Under the pieces are notes generated by a model that saw only the letters and a program-made list of their open reading frames with translations, ran no database searches and was not told the origin of the DNA. A stretch of DNA of 64,000 nt from CAYUPI01 sp964446585 (GTDB lineage: Bacteria > Verrucomicrobiota > Verrucomicrobiia > Limisphaerales > UBA8199), in assembly GCA_964446585.1 (NCBI GenBank), contig CAYUPI010000022.1:18973-82972 (forward strand). The letters are read 5' to 3'. The position numbers were made by a program, and so were the translations under genes. This document shows, piece after piece, positions 28,426 through 37,132 of this stretch. Numbering within the stretch: position 1 is the first letter of the stretch; every line of letters starts with the position of its first letter.

Positions 28426-29370
28426 CTAAGAGGATGACGTATCAGTGGCGCAATCCGGTCGCACCAGGGCCCGAGTCAGTTTCACAAATTGTTCCAGGCT
28501 CACCTCCTCGGCCCGGGCTTGGAGGGGGAGCCGCAACTGCTCGAACGCGCCCGCCAGTTTGTCCGCCGGCCAATCGACTCTCAACAGCTTCATCATCATT
28601 TTCCGCCGCTGCGACAAAGAACGCTTCACCACTCTATGAAAAACTCTTTGCTCCACCGGCCCGAGTAACGGCCGTGGTCGTCGAACGAGGGTGACACAAG
28701 CCGAATCCACGTCCGGCTCCGGGAAAAAGCAGCTTGCCGGGATTCTGAAAAAATCCGCCGGACGATAGTTCAGTTGGACCAGGAGCGTCAGCAGGCCGTA
28801 ATCGGGGTCGCCCGGCCCGGCCATGAGACGCCGCGCCACTTCAAACTGCAATGTGACTACCATGCGCTCGGGCCCGCGCTCGGCCTGCGCCAGTTCCACC
28901 AGAATGCGTGACGCCGCTGAGTACGGGAGGTTCGCTACCAGTTTCCACTCGCTCCAATCCCGTGGCTCCCGCCGCAGGAACTCCAGTGCATCACCGTGGA
29001 GCAACGTCAGTTTTGAGTTCCCAGTTCGGAGTCCGGAGTTCGATGTTCGACGTTCGATATTCGATGTCGAGTTTTGGATGTTGGACGTTGAATGTTGGTT
29101 GTTGGATGTTTCATTCTCCTTTCTCGTCAACACCTCAATGAGCCTCTCATCCTTCTCTATCGCCACCACTTCTCCCGCCTCGGCCACGAGCAGCTCCGTC
29201 AATGGCCCAAGCCCCGGCCCGATTTCGAGCACCTTGTCTGACCGGTCCAGCTCCGCCGCGGCTACGATTCGCCGGAGCTGATTGCCATCGTGCAGAAAGT
29301 TCTGCCCGAGCGATTTCGTCAGTTGAATGCCGTGCTCAGCCAGGAGCTGCTTCATCTCCGACAACTTCAT
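28426..29370 (-). CDS. rsmA: 16S rRNA dimethyladenosine transferase with a heptad insertion
   Basis: RsmA/KsgA dimethylates two adjacent adenines in the 3' terminal helix of 16S rRNA. Motifs: SLGQNFLHDGN, VLEIGPGLGPLTELL (SAM motif I), VAIEKDERLIEVL, and the catalytic VANLPYSAASRIL (NLPY). Between TRK and LTLLHGDALEFL, about 36 residues built from the unit TSNIQxS are inserted in frame (STSNIQNSTSNIERRTSN). They come from the heptamer tract at 29015-29115. The insert is in the loop after the ribose-binding Glu, so the enzyme may tolerate it. Confidence 0.93.
   Translation of the reverse strand: MKLSEMKQLLAEHGIQLTKSLGQNFLHDGNQLRRIVAAAELDRSDKVLEIGPGLGPLTELLVAEAGEVVAIEKDERLIEVLTRKENETSNNQHSTSNIQNSTSNIERRTSNSGLRTGNSKLTLLHGDALEFLRREPRDWSEWKLVANLPYSAASRILVELAQAERGPERMVVTLQFEVARRLMAGPGDPDYGLLTLLVQLNYRPADFFRIPASCFFPEPDVDSACVTLVRRPRPLLGPVEQRVFHRVVKRSLSQRRKMMMKLLRVDWPADKLAGAFEQLRLPLQARAEEVSLEQFVKLTRALVRPDCATDTSSS
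29015..29115. repeat. Heptamer microsatellite inside rsmA
   Basis: A 7-bp period is visible as GTTCGAT, GTTCGAC, GTTCGAT, ATTCGAT and further on as GTTGGAC, GTTGAAT, GTTGGTT, GTTGGAT. Because 3 x 7 = 21 bp, it encodes a 7-residue repeat on the reverse strand and stays open. Confidence 0.88.
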
Positions 29371-29607
29371 CCGCGAAGGTTAGTCGGATCTTCCAGAATG
29401 CGAAACGCGGAACGTGATCCCGCCGCCACTTGGAATTGCCGCCGTCAAGCTGCGACATAACGCAAGAGGCCTCAACCGCAGGGGAGCAAGATGTTTATAG
29501 AAACGCGGCCCTGCTTGACCAGCAAGCTCCGGAGGAGCGCCAGCATAATAGCAACGACCAGACCGACAGCGCGGCAAAGGTTTAGAGGAGCGGGATCTAA
29601 GAAATGC

Positions 29608-31287
29608 TCACTTCCCTCTTCGCGCCTGGTCCAGCAGCCTGCGCTCCTCCGGCAAGGGCCGACCTTTCTCCGCCGCGGCAAAGTAGGGCTCAGCCTGATG
29701 CTGTTCACCCGACGCCGCCAGCATTACCGCGTAATAAAGCGCGATCTCGGGACGGTGCAATTCTCGCTCCGGGAAGCCCCGCATCAGCTTCAGGCCCTCG
29801 GCGGTTTTGCCTTGGGCATGCAAGGCATAGGCGTATGTGGAAACCAGAGCCGCGTTGGTTTTGGCCGCGACATAGATTTCGCGGGCCAGGAGTTGCGAAC
29901 GCGTCAGGTCGCGTCCCAGCAACAGGCCGATGGTGGCGACGTTGTTTTTGAGTTCGGCTGAGTCCGGATGCCGTTCGAGCAGGGCCTGATATACGCGATA
30001 GATCCCGGCGGTATCGTCTTTTGCGGTATAATCACTCATAAGCATCCGCAACGGCCAATCTTCCGCTCGGGTACGACCGGCGATGGCCCAAAGCACGTCC
30101 GCGGTTTCGTCGGTCCAACCCCACGCTCGGGTCGCTTGCAGCAACACCAAGAGTTGTTCCGCCCGCTTCGAGGCGGCGCTGAGCGCCAGGCGCCAGTTTG
30201 CGCCCGCGGCATCCCGCTTGTTCTGCTCGCGCAGCGCCCGCGCCAGACATGCCAGCCGCAGAAATTCCTGCTCCTCCCAACGCCGGCCCACCAGCCGGTC
30301 CTGCAATCCCGGCCAATCCGCCAGGGTCACGCAGCATTCCGCCTCGGCCAGCGGGACCGGCATGGTCGTGCGCGTCGCCTTCGGCAAGGAAGCCGTCCAG
30401 TCCAGACCTGGCCGGGCCAGGCCGTGGCCGTTCATCCAGGAAACCGCTCGTGCCACCTTAAGCGCGTTGGTGGCGCACTCGCGCTGCACTCGCGCGAGCG
30501 ATTCGCTCAGTTGCGCGCTCTGAGACTCGCGCAACACCGTCAGCCTCAGCAAGCAATCTTCGAGAGTGGCTTCCCTCTGGGCTTGCAGTTGGCGGGATGA
30601 ATCGTCCGCCGCCGCCACATCGTGGCGGGCCAGGCCATCGGCCGTGAGCGAGCGCAACGCCGGCAGAGCGAGCGCGGGATCCGTTGCCAGCGCCGCCAGC
30701 TCGCGGCGTGCTCTGACTGCGACGTTGGTATCCACCGACTGAAGTCGAACGGTGGCAAGGTTGAGCTGGTGAAGACGGTTGGTTGGGTCGAGCCTGACTG
30801 CGGACTCCAGGTGGGACTCGGCGTCGGGCAAATGATTCAGCCGGAGTGCCAGTTGCGAGGCTACCAGATGATACGCGGTGTTGGTTTCGGCGAGAGGATG
30901 CAACGCCTCCAGCGTCTGCAGGCTGAGGGGAAACGGCGGCTTCTCGTAGCGCAGGGCGCAGGCGGCAAAAATGATTTTGTTCTCGAGGCTTGGCTCGAGT
31001 TCGCACACGCGCCGCCGCCAGCCCAGCGCGGCGGGCGATTGGCCGCGGTCGAAGAGGTCCGCCATCAGGCGCGTAGCGGCCAGGTTCGAGGAATTCAGGG
31101 CCAACGCCACCCGGAGACTGAGAAAGGCGCTGCGGAAATCGTCTTTTGCCAGAGCTGCCTGGGCTTGTTTCATGGCCCGGGCCTCTTTGTAGCACCGATA
31201 GGCGGGGCGACCGAACCAAACCCCGTCTGCGACCGCGAGCACGAGTGCTAGAGCCGCCAGCATCCAAATTCGTTTCGACCCGATCAC
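29608..31287 (-). CDS. Membrane-anchored TPR-rich protein
   Basis: The 559-aa product has an N-terminal anchor (KRIWMLAALALVLAVADGVW) followed by many degenerate TPR helices, for example ARAMKQAQAALAKDDFRSAF, ASQLALRLNHLPDAESHLES and YAYALHAQGKTAEGLKLMRG. The large soluble part is presumably outside the membrane. I do not recognise the family. Located downstream of apgM on the same strand, separated by an inverted repeat. Confidence 0.75.
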   Translation of the reverse strand: MIGSKRIWMLAALALVLAVADGVWFGRPAYRCYKEARAMKQAQAALAKDDFRSAFLSLRVALALNSSNLAATRLMADLFDRGQSPAALGWRRRVCELEPSLENKIIFAACALRYEKPPFPLSLQTLEALHPLAETNTAYHLVASQLALRLNHLPDAESHLESAVRLDPTNRLHQLNLATVRLQSVDTNVAVRARRELAALATDPALALPALRSLTADGLARHDVAAADDSSRQLQAQREATLEDCLLRLTVLRESQSAQLSESLARVQRECATNALKVARAVSWMNGHGLARPGLDWTASLPKATRTTMPVPLAEAECCVTLADWPGLQDRLVGRRWEEQEFLRLACLARALREQNKRDAAGANWRLALSAASKRAEQLLVLLQATRAWGWTDETADVLWAIAGRTRAEDWPLRMLMSDYTAKDDTAGIYRVYQALLERHPDSAELKNNVATIGLLLGRDLTRSQLLAREIYVAAKTNAALVSTYAYALHAQGKTAEGLKLMRGFPERELHRPEIALYYAVMLAASGEQHQAEPYFAAAEKGRPLPEERRLLDQARRGK

Positions 31288-31370
31288 TGCTCAAGGATGG
31301 CAAAGCGCACCACACATTCAAAGAGTAAATGACCGCGCAGCCCATGACGTATGAGAATTCGCTTCCAATG

Positions 31371-31444
31371 TAGGAGCCGAAGTCAGGAGGCTCAAAATTC
31401 GAGTGGGCCTGGCACTGATCAGAGCCTCCTGACGTCGGATCCTA
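31371..31444. repeat. Dispersed inverted repeat, family 2, copy 1
   Basis: Arms 31371-31393 and 31422-31444 (23 bp, two mismatches), core GAGCCTCCTGACGTCGG. The same sequence in perfect form is at 42942-43024. It sits between the 3' end of apgM and the start of the TPR gene, where it could act as a terminator. Confidence 0.88.
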
Positions 31445-31461
31445 AAACCTTAGAACGCGCA

Positions 31462-32685
31462 TTAGGCCCCGAACTTGTCGAACATCTTCGCGTTGGCCTG
31501 CATGAGCCGGAGCAGATACTTTGCCTCGAACAGGCCGAGCGAACCGTTGTTAGCGCCCGTCTCGGTGAACCGATCCAGCTTGTCCGAGCCGGAGTAGGCT
31601 GAGCGTAGGAGCACCGGCTGCGGATGCCAGGAATGGCCCTTGATAATGCAGGGGGTGGAATGGTCGCCGGTAATGGCCAAGACGTCCGGTCTCTTCTGCA
31701 GCAGGATCGGCAGCGCGGCATCGAATTCTTCAATCGCCCTGCGTTTCGCCGCGAAATTGCCGTCTTCTCCGTGCATGTCGGTCTGCTTGAAATGAATGAA
31801 GAAAAAATCGTAGTTGTCGTGTTCGGCCAGGTAACGCAGGAATTGCTCGGTAATCGATCGCGGACCTTCGAGCTTGGTCATGCCGACGAGTTGCGCCAGG
31901 CCTTTGTACATCGGATAAACGGCCAGGCAACAGGCGCGCAGGCCGTAGCGGAACGAGAACGCCGGGATTGCCGGCTGATGTGCGATACCGCGCAGCAATA
32001 TGCCATTGGCCGGCGCTTTCTTCGCCAGCAGCGGCAGCGCGGCCTCGTAAAAAGCCGCTACCAGCCTCGCCGCCTTGTTCGCCTTGGAGGATTTCGAGTT
32101 CACCGCTTGAACTTTGGGAATTGGCAATCCTTCGCGATGCGGGTCCGCGTCCGTCAAAGGCCCGGCCAGGCCCGAACCCCGAAACACCACGACGAACCGA
32201 TGGCCCTTACCAGCTTTGATGATGACCTGGGCATCGCCGAGTTTTTTGATCTGACGCGAGAGCATCGCGCACAGCTCTTCGCAGACGGCCGTGTCAATTC
32301 TCCCCGCCCGTCGGTCGGTGACGATCCCTTTCTGATCGAACGTGCAGAAGTTGGCCCGGGCTGCCACGTCGCCGGCCCGCAATTCCAGGCCCAGCCCAAG
32401 CGCTTCGATGACACCGCGCCCGACTTGGAATTCGAACGGATCATATCCAAACAAGGCCAGGTGGCCCGGGCCGCTGCCCGGCGTGATGCCGGGCGCCACT
32501 GGAAGCATCCGGCCCTGCGCCGAGCCTTTGCTCAGAGCGTCCAGGTTTGGTGTGGCGGCCGCTTCCAATGGCGTTAGATAACCTTGTTCCCGCGTGGCGA
32601 GGTCGCCCAACCCGTCCAAGACTACCAGCACCAGCTTGGCGGTCGTTTTCAAGGTCAGTTCGGAATACAAAGCGTCCAGGTTCAT
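31462..32685 (-). CDS. apgM: 2,3-bisphosphoglycerate-independent phosphoglycerate mutase, archaeal type
   Basis: Interconverts 3- and 2-phosphoglycerate in glycolysis using metal ions. Alkaline-phosphatase-superfamily motifs: LVLVVLDGLGDLATRE, ATPNLDALSKGSAQGRM, and ITGDHSTPCIIKGHSWHP, the pattern of the ApgM subfamily (about 400 aa) rather than the 510-aa bacterial GpmI. ATG 32685 (MNLDALYSEL) gives 407 aa; the longer frame to 32811 would add 42 unrelated residues. Divergent from leuB, 137 bp apart. Confidence 0.92.
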   Translation of the reverse strand: MNLDALYSELTLKTTAKLVLVVLDGLGDLATREQGYLTPLEAAATPNLDALSKGSAQGRMLPVAPGITPGSGPGHLALFGYDPFEFQVGRGVIEALGLGLELRAGDVAARANFCTFDQKGIVTDRRAGRIDTAVCEELCAMLSRQIKKLGDAQVIIKAGKGHRFVVVFRGSGLAGPLTDADPHREGLPIPKVQAVNSKSSKANKAARLVAAFYEAALPLLAKKAPANGILLRGIAHQPAIPAFSFRYGLRACCLAVYPMYKGLAQLVGMTKLEGPRSITEQFLRYLAEHDNYDFFFIHFKQTDMHGEDGNFAAKRRAIEEFDAALPILLQKRPDVLAITGDHSTPCIIKGHSWHPQPVLLRSAYSGSDKLDRFTETGANNGSLGLFEAKYLLRLMQANAKMFDKFGA

Positions 32686-32822
32686 GATCTGATCATGCGA
32701 TAGTGTGAGGAAGCCGCTAACACCGTCAACGTGATTTCCGAACAAATCCATTGCCCCGGCGGACGAAGCCAGTAGCATCACCGCTCCCTGCCAAAGAGGC
32801 GGGTCTGACAAAATCTCATTCG

Positions 32823-33881
32823 ATGAAAAGCTACGATCTTGCGGTTATCGGCGGCGACGGCACTGGCCCGGAAGTCGTCCGCGAGGCAATCAAAGTGCTC
32901 GATGCCGCCGCGAAAAAATTTTCCCTCAAACTGAATTACACTAATTACGACATCGGCGGCGACAGGTATTTGCGTACGGGTGAAGTGCTGCCGGACAGCG
33001 TGCTTGGCGAGTTGCGTAAGTTCCCCGCCATATTGCTCGGTGCTATCGGCCACCCCGACGTCAAGCCCGGCATTCTGGAAAAGGGCATCCTGCTGCGGAC
33101 GCGGTTTGAGCTGGAGCAATACATCAACCTGCGTCCGGTCAAGCTTTACGACGAACGCTTCTGCCCGCTCAAGGACAAGCAACCCAAGGACGTTGATTTC
33201 GTTGTCGTCCGTGAAAACAACGAAGGACTCTATACCGGCGCTGGCGGGTTTGTCTTCAAAGGTACCTCGAGCGAAGTTGCGGTGCAGGAAAGCGTCAACA
33301 CCCGCCGCGGAGTCGAGCGCTGCTTGCGCTACGCCTTCGACTTTACCCGCAAACGAAATCAGGCGAAGAAATTGACGCTTTGTGGCAAGACCAACGTGCT
33401 GACCTTCGCATTCGACCTCTGGGAACGCGCTTTCCACGAAGTGGGCCAAAAAGATTACCCAGACATCCAGCGAGACTATGCCCACGTGGACGCCACCACC
33501 ATGTGGTTTGTCAAAAACCCGGAATGGTTTGACGTCATCGTCACCGACAACATGTTCGGCGACATCATCACGGACCTCGGGGCGATGATCCAGGGCGGGA
33601 TGGGCATTGCCGCCGGCGGCAACATCAATCCACAGGGCACCAGCATGTTTGAGCCTATTGGCGGCAGCGCCCCAAAATACACTGGAAAAGGCGTCATAAA
33701 CCCTTTGGCAGCCATCTGTGCCGGCCAGATGCTGCTGGACTTCCTCGGAGAAACAACGGCCGCAAAGGCGATCGAAGCTGCTGTGATTAAAGTGGTGCGA
33801 GAGAAAATCAAGAGTTTGGCGGCGGGAAAGATGGGTTATGCCACGTCCCAAGTTGGGGATTTGGTGGCGGGTACTTTATAG
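32823..33881 (+). CDS. leuB: 3-isopropylmalate dehydrogenase
   Basis: The decarboxylating beta-hydroxyacid dehydrogenase fold is complete: AVIGGDGTGPEVV, a substrate loop with ILLRTRFELEQYINLRPVKL, the metal-binding VTDNMFGDIITDLGAM and FEPIGGSAPKYTGKG. Oxidises 3-isopropylmalate to 2-oxoisocaproate in leucine synthesis; tartrate or homoisocitrate dehydrogenase activity cannot be excluded from sequence. Start ATG 32823 gives 352 aa. A MarR operator begins 2 bp after the stop. Confidence 0.88.
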   Translation: MKSYDLAVIGGDGTGPEVVREAIKVLDAAAKKFSLKLNYTNYDIGGDRYLRTGEVLPDSVLGELRKFPAILLGAIGHPDVKPGILEKGILLRTRFELEQYINLRPVKLYDERFCPLKDKQPKDVDFVVVRENNEGLYTGAGGFVFKGTSSEVAVQESVNTRRGVERCLRYAFDFTRKRNQAKKLTLCGKTNVLTFAFDLWERAFHEVGQKDYPDIQRDYAHVDATTMWFVKNPEWFDVIVTDNMFGDIITDLGAMIQGGMGIAAGGNINPQGTSMFEPIGGSAPKYTGKGVINPLAAICAGQMLLDFLGETTAAKAIEAAVIKVVREKIKSLAAGKMGYATSQVGDLVAGTL

Positions 33882-33883
33882 TT

Positions 33884-33916
33884 GACAAATAATTGTCATA
33901 ATGACAATTATTTGTC
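33884..33916. promoter_or_regulatory. Perfect palindromic operator upstream of marR
   Basis: A perfect 16-bp inverted repeat, GACAAATAATTGTCAT at 33884-33899, with its complement at 33901-33916 around a single central A. It overlaps a TTGACA -35 hexamer (33882-33887). It ends one base before ATG 33918. AT-rich interrupted palindromes of this size are typical MarR-dimer sites, so autoregulation is expected. Confidence 0.85.
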
Positions 33917-33917
33917 C

Positions 33918-34511
33918 ATGGTAACGCCTTCGGCTGTTCAACTGCTTGGTGCCCTGTTTTCTGAAGTGAACCGTTTGGCCGCTCGGCTAAGGCATGGGAT
34001 TGCCGTGGCTGATGGTGAAGATGGCTTTCCGGGCGGTGTCTGCGGGGTTCTTCAAACGCTTGGGGGCGAGGGGGCGCAGACTGTGCCGGACATTGCGCGC
34101 ACGCGCGGCACTTCGCGACAAAACATACAGGTCGTAATCAATCGGCTGAAGAGGACGGGTCTGGTGCAGTCAGAGTTCAACCCAGTCCACAAGCGCTCGG
34201 CCCTGGTTCGGCTGACCGAAAAGGGCGAGGCAGCGCACGACGAAATCAAGCGGTCTGAGAGCCGGCGCCTGGAAAGTCTCGTGGCGAAGGTGCCGGAGCA
34301 GGATGTGGTTTCCACCGTGCGAGTGCTTAATCAGGTGCGACAGTTGCTGGCCGGCCCAGCGGGGCGCGAAACTGCGTCGGAGCAAATAAAGGCAGGGCAG
34401 GCCAGTCCGTCGAAGACAGCGAGCCGCACCGTGCGGCGCGGCGCTCCTCAGGCACCCGTCATGGAGGACAGCCAGTCCCCGGAGGATGCGTTTCCTCTGA
34501 ACTTGCTTTGA
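33918..34511 (+). CDS. MarR-family transcriptional regulator
   Basis: A winged helix is clear: GAQTVPDIARTRGTSRQNIQ (recognition helix), VINRLKRTGLVQSEFNPVHKRS (wing), LVRLTEKGEAAHDEIKRSE. ATG 33918 gives 197 aa, longer than the usual 140-160 because of a disordered Ser/Thr/Arg tail (about residues 150-197). A TTG at 33882 in frame would put the whole palindrome inside the gene and is less likely. There is no Shine-Dalgarno room between operator and ATG, so a leaderless mRNA or translation coupled to leuB is suspected. Confidence 0.88.
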   Translation: MVTPSAVQLLGALFSEVNRLAARLRHGIAVADGEDGFPGGVCGVLQTLGGEGAQTVPDIARTRGTSRQNIQVVINRLKRTGLVQSEFNPVHKRSALVRLTEKGEAAHDEIKRSESRRLESLVAKVPEQDVVSTVRVLNQVRQLLAGPAGRETASEQIKAGQASPSKTASRTVRRGAPQAPVMEDSQSPEDAFPLNLL

Positions 34512-34544
34512 GTTCGAGCCTTGGGGTTCAGCGCTTCGGCCGCG

Positions 34545-35474
34545 CTACGCAGCCAGAGCCGCTGCAGAGGTCTTGAGGCTGGCGATCTCGCTCACGTTGA
34601 AGGTCTGAGCGCTTTTGTCGATGCGTTTCATGAAGCCGGTCAGGGCGGTGCCCGGTCCCAGTTCGATGAAACGACTGAATCCTCGGGAGAGAAGATAACT
34701 CATGGATTCTTCCCAACGGACAGAAGCCGTGACTTGCTCGACGAGACGGCCGCGAATAGCCTCCGTACTATCGTGGGGTTGGGCGGTGACGTTTGAGACG
34801 ACGGTCACAGTAGGCGGTTGTAGCGCCAGGAGTTGCAGTTCGGCCTGGAGCTTTGGCTGGGCGGAGGCCATGAGCGGAGAATGATAGGCGCCTGTTACCG
34901 GTAGCGGCAACGCACGTTTCGCGCCGGCAGCTTTGGCCATTTCGCACGCCTGGGCAATCTTGTCCGAGTCGCCGGAGATGACAAGTTGGCCGGGACAGTT
35001 GAGATTGGCCAGAACGACCCCCGCCCGATCGCAAACGGCGCAAATCGCGGCTTCGTCCAGACCGATGATGGCAGCCATCGTCCCACGGGTAGCTTCGCAA
35101 GCCTCTTGCATAAAACGCCCGCGTTGGCGCACGAGCCGGAGGCCGTCTTCGAAGCTCATCGTACCGGCGGCCGTCAGGGCGGTGAATTCTCCCAAAGACA
35201 AACCTGCTGCCGCATGGAATTTCAGCGCAGGGACCTGCTCCTTGAGCAATTGAAATGCGACCCAGCCTACGAGAAAAATTCCGGGTTGCGCGTTTTCCGT
35301 CTTGACCAGCTCGGCTTCCGGCCCGTTGAAACAAATAGACGCGAGGTCGTAACCAAGGGCCCGGTTGGCGCGGTCGAACCACATTCGAGCGCTGGGAAAT
35401 TGCTCCGCGAAGTCGCGGCCCATTCCGACGGCTTGCGCGCCCTGACCAGCGAATAACAGCGCTGTTTTGCTCAT
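34545..35474 (-). CDS. fabD: Malonyl-CoA:ACP transacylase
   Basis: Loads malonyl groups on acyl carrier protein for fatty-acid synthesis. LLFAGQGAQAVGMG opens the domain. The nucleophile motif is GLSLGEF with Ser93 (family consensus GHSLGEY; here His is Leu), and His198 lies in TGAYHSPLM. The length of 309 aa is standard. No other fab gene is next to it. Confidence 0.95.
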   Translation of the reverse strand: MSKTALLFAGQGAQAVGMGRDFAEQFPSARMWFDRANRALGYDLASICFNGPEAELVKTENAQPGIFLVGWVAFQLLKEQVPALKFHAAAGLSLGEFTALTAAGTMSFEDGLRLVRQRGRFMQEACEATRGTMAAIIGLDEAAICAVCDRAGVVLANLNCPGQLVISGDSDKIAQACEMAKAAGAKRALPLPVTGAYHSPLMASAQPKLQAELQLLALQPPTVTVVSNVTAQPHDSTEAIRGRLVEQVTASVRWEESMSYLLSRGFSRFIELGPGTALTGFMKRIDKSAQTFNVSEIASLKTSAAALAA

Positions 35475-35600
35475 GGTGGTAAGGTGTTCAATGCGAGTCT
35501 GCCGCCTGATTCAAACCAAGAACCCATGCACCAGGAATTGTTTTAAATCCTAGATTGAGGGTTTTCGTATCGTGGATCCGCCCCGGGAAGCGTAGGGCGA

Positions 35601-36170
35601 TCACTTCCTCTTGTACGTTCCCATCAATTGCCCCTGCGCGAGCACCAGCTTTTCCATCACCCGCTCGACGTCCTTTTTAATGGCGCCGGGTTTTAAGTCG
35701 AGCGGTGCGCTGAGCGCATAGAGTTTGAAAAAGTAACGATGCGGCTTTCCGGGCGGCGGACATGGCCCGCTATAACCCAAGTGTTTGAAATCGTTAATCC
35801 CCTGTTTCGAGCCGTTGGGAAGGTATTGGCCTTTCGGGGTGTCTTCGGCCAATTCCGTAACGGTGGACGGCAGATCGTAGAGCACCCAATGGACCCAAGT
35901 GCCCACCGGAGCATCCGGGTCGTCCGCTATCAGGGCGAGGCTCTTTGTTTCGGGCGGAGCCCCGCTCCACTTGAGTGGCGGCGAGACATTGGCCCCGTCA
36001 CAGGTGTACTTGTCCGGAATGGTTTGACCCGCAAGAAAGGCGGAGCTGGTCAGTTGCATAGAGGCAGAATGAGCTTTTTCTGCGGCGCGCAAAGGTAGCA
36101 GGCACCACGTCGCCAGCAAAGCGCAAAGGCTTGCAGAAAAAGCCAGTCGCGAGCTATGGAATGGATTCAT
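35601..36170 (-). CDS. Exported YbhB/YbcL-type PEBP protein
   Basis: Phosphatidylethanolamine-binding/Raf-kinase-inhibitor-like fold: YTCDGANVSPPLKWSGAPPE, ALIADDPDAPVGTWVHWVLY (DPDAP motif) and GYSGPCPPPGKPHRYFFKLY. From ATG 36170 the N-terminus MNPFHSSRLAFSASLCALLA is a signal peptide, so it is exported. Bacterial members have no settled function. 189 aa. Confidence 0.9.
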   Translation of the reverse strand: MNPFHSSRLAFSASLCALLATWCLLPLRAAEKAHSASMQLTSSAFLAGQTIPDKYTCDGANVSPPLKWSGAPPETKSLALIADDPDAPVGTWVHWVLYDLPSTVTELAEDTPKGQYLPNGSKQGINDFKHLGYSGPCPPPGKPHRYFFKLYALSAPLDLKPGAIKKDVERVMEKLVLAQGQLMGTYKRK

Positions 36171-36201
36171 GCGCCATTGTAACTCGGTCAAGGATCCGCG
36201 G

Positions 36202-37131
36202 CTAGGGTCGCGGATGAAATTTTTGATGCACTTCGCGTAATCGATTGCCCGCCACTTCTGTGTAAGCCTCGGTGGTGCTGATGCTGGCATGGCCGAGAAG
36301 CTCCTGGATCACCCGGAGGTCGGCGCCGTGCTCCAGCAGGTGCGTAGCAAAGCTGTGGCGGAGCATGTGCGGGGTGACGTTTCGTCCGAGGCCGGCGCGG
36401 CGCACGCGTTGCTTCACCCGCAGCCAGAGCGTCACCGAGGCGAACGGAGTGCCGCGCCGGGTCAGGAAGACGTTCGCCGGAGAGCGGGGTGTCACGAGCT
36501 TTGGCCGGCCCGCCGCGAGGTACTGTTGCAACGCTGCCACCGCTTTGCGGCCGACGGGGACGACGCGTTCTTTGTTGCCTTTGCCGATGACATTGATGAA
36601 GCCCGCCTCGAGGCGCAACTGTTCGAGCCGCAAGTCGCGCAGCTCGGCCAGGCGAAGCCCGGAAGCATAGCCCAGCTCGAGAACCGCCTGGTCGCACAGA
36701 TTCGTCGGCGTCGGAGGACGTTCCGGCGTGAGCAGCTTCTCGATTTCACCGCTCGTGAGGGCTTTCGGCAGGCGTTTCCAACGGCGCGGCAGCGACAGGT
36801 TTTCCGCCGGGTTCGACGGCAGGAATTTCTCGTTTTCTGCAAACCGAAAAAAAGCGCGCAGGGCGGCAATTTCCAAATACACGCTCTCGCTGCTCAGGCG
36901 ACGGGGAGAGTTCTTCGGCTGATTGTCGAGGTTTCGCTCGCGCTCATGTTGCAGGAAGGCCATGAGATGCCGCAGCTCGACTGACTTCCATTCTTTCAGT
37001 CCTTGCCGTTGCGACCAGGCGACAAATTTATTCAGCAGCGCGGCGTATGTGCGCTGGGTATGCTCGGCCTGGCCGCGTTCGTGGCGCAGGTGCTGGAGAA
37101 AATCTTCGACCAGCGTTTGCACATTTTTCAA
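36202..37131 (-). CDS. xerD: XerC/XerD-type tyrosine recombinase
   Basis: N-terminal SAM-like core-binding domain and a catalytic domain with Arg160 (YASGLRLAELRDL), Lys184 (GKGNKERVVPV), His255/Arg258 (TPHMLRHSFATHLL), His281 (LLGHASISTTEAY) and nucleophile Tyr290. The length of 309 aa and the residue pattern match the chromosome dimer resolvases rather than phage integrases. It starts 1 bp after the purC stop, so the two form an operon. Whether XerC or XerD is meant cannot be told. Confidence 0.9.
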   Translation of the reverse strand: MKNVQTLVEDFLQHLRHERGQAEHTQRTYAALLNKFVAWSQRQGLKEWKSVELRHLMAFLQHERERNLDNQPKNSPRRLSSESVYLEIAALRAFFRFAENEKFLPSNPAENLSLPRRWKRLPKALTSGEIEKLLTPERPPTPTNLCDQAVLELGYASGLRLAELRDLRLEQLRLEAGFINVIGKGNKERVVPVGRKAVAALQQYLAAGRPKLVTPRSPANVFLTRRGTPFASVTLWLRVKQRVRRAGLGRNVTPHMLRHSFATHLLEHGADLRVIQELLGHASISTTEAYTEVAGNRLREVHQKFHPRP

Positions 37132-37132
37132 C

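Noticed and set aside
32778..33851. Reverse-strand 357-codon frame opposite leuB
   Set aside because: leuB motifs are complete on the forward strand; the antisense product is His/Val/Asp-biased without a motif.
34545..35474. fabD considered inactive because the motif is GLSLGEF rather than GHSLGEY
   Set aside because: The catalytic Ser93 and His198 are both present; the His-to-Leu change beside the nucleophile is not a catalytic residue.
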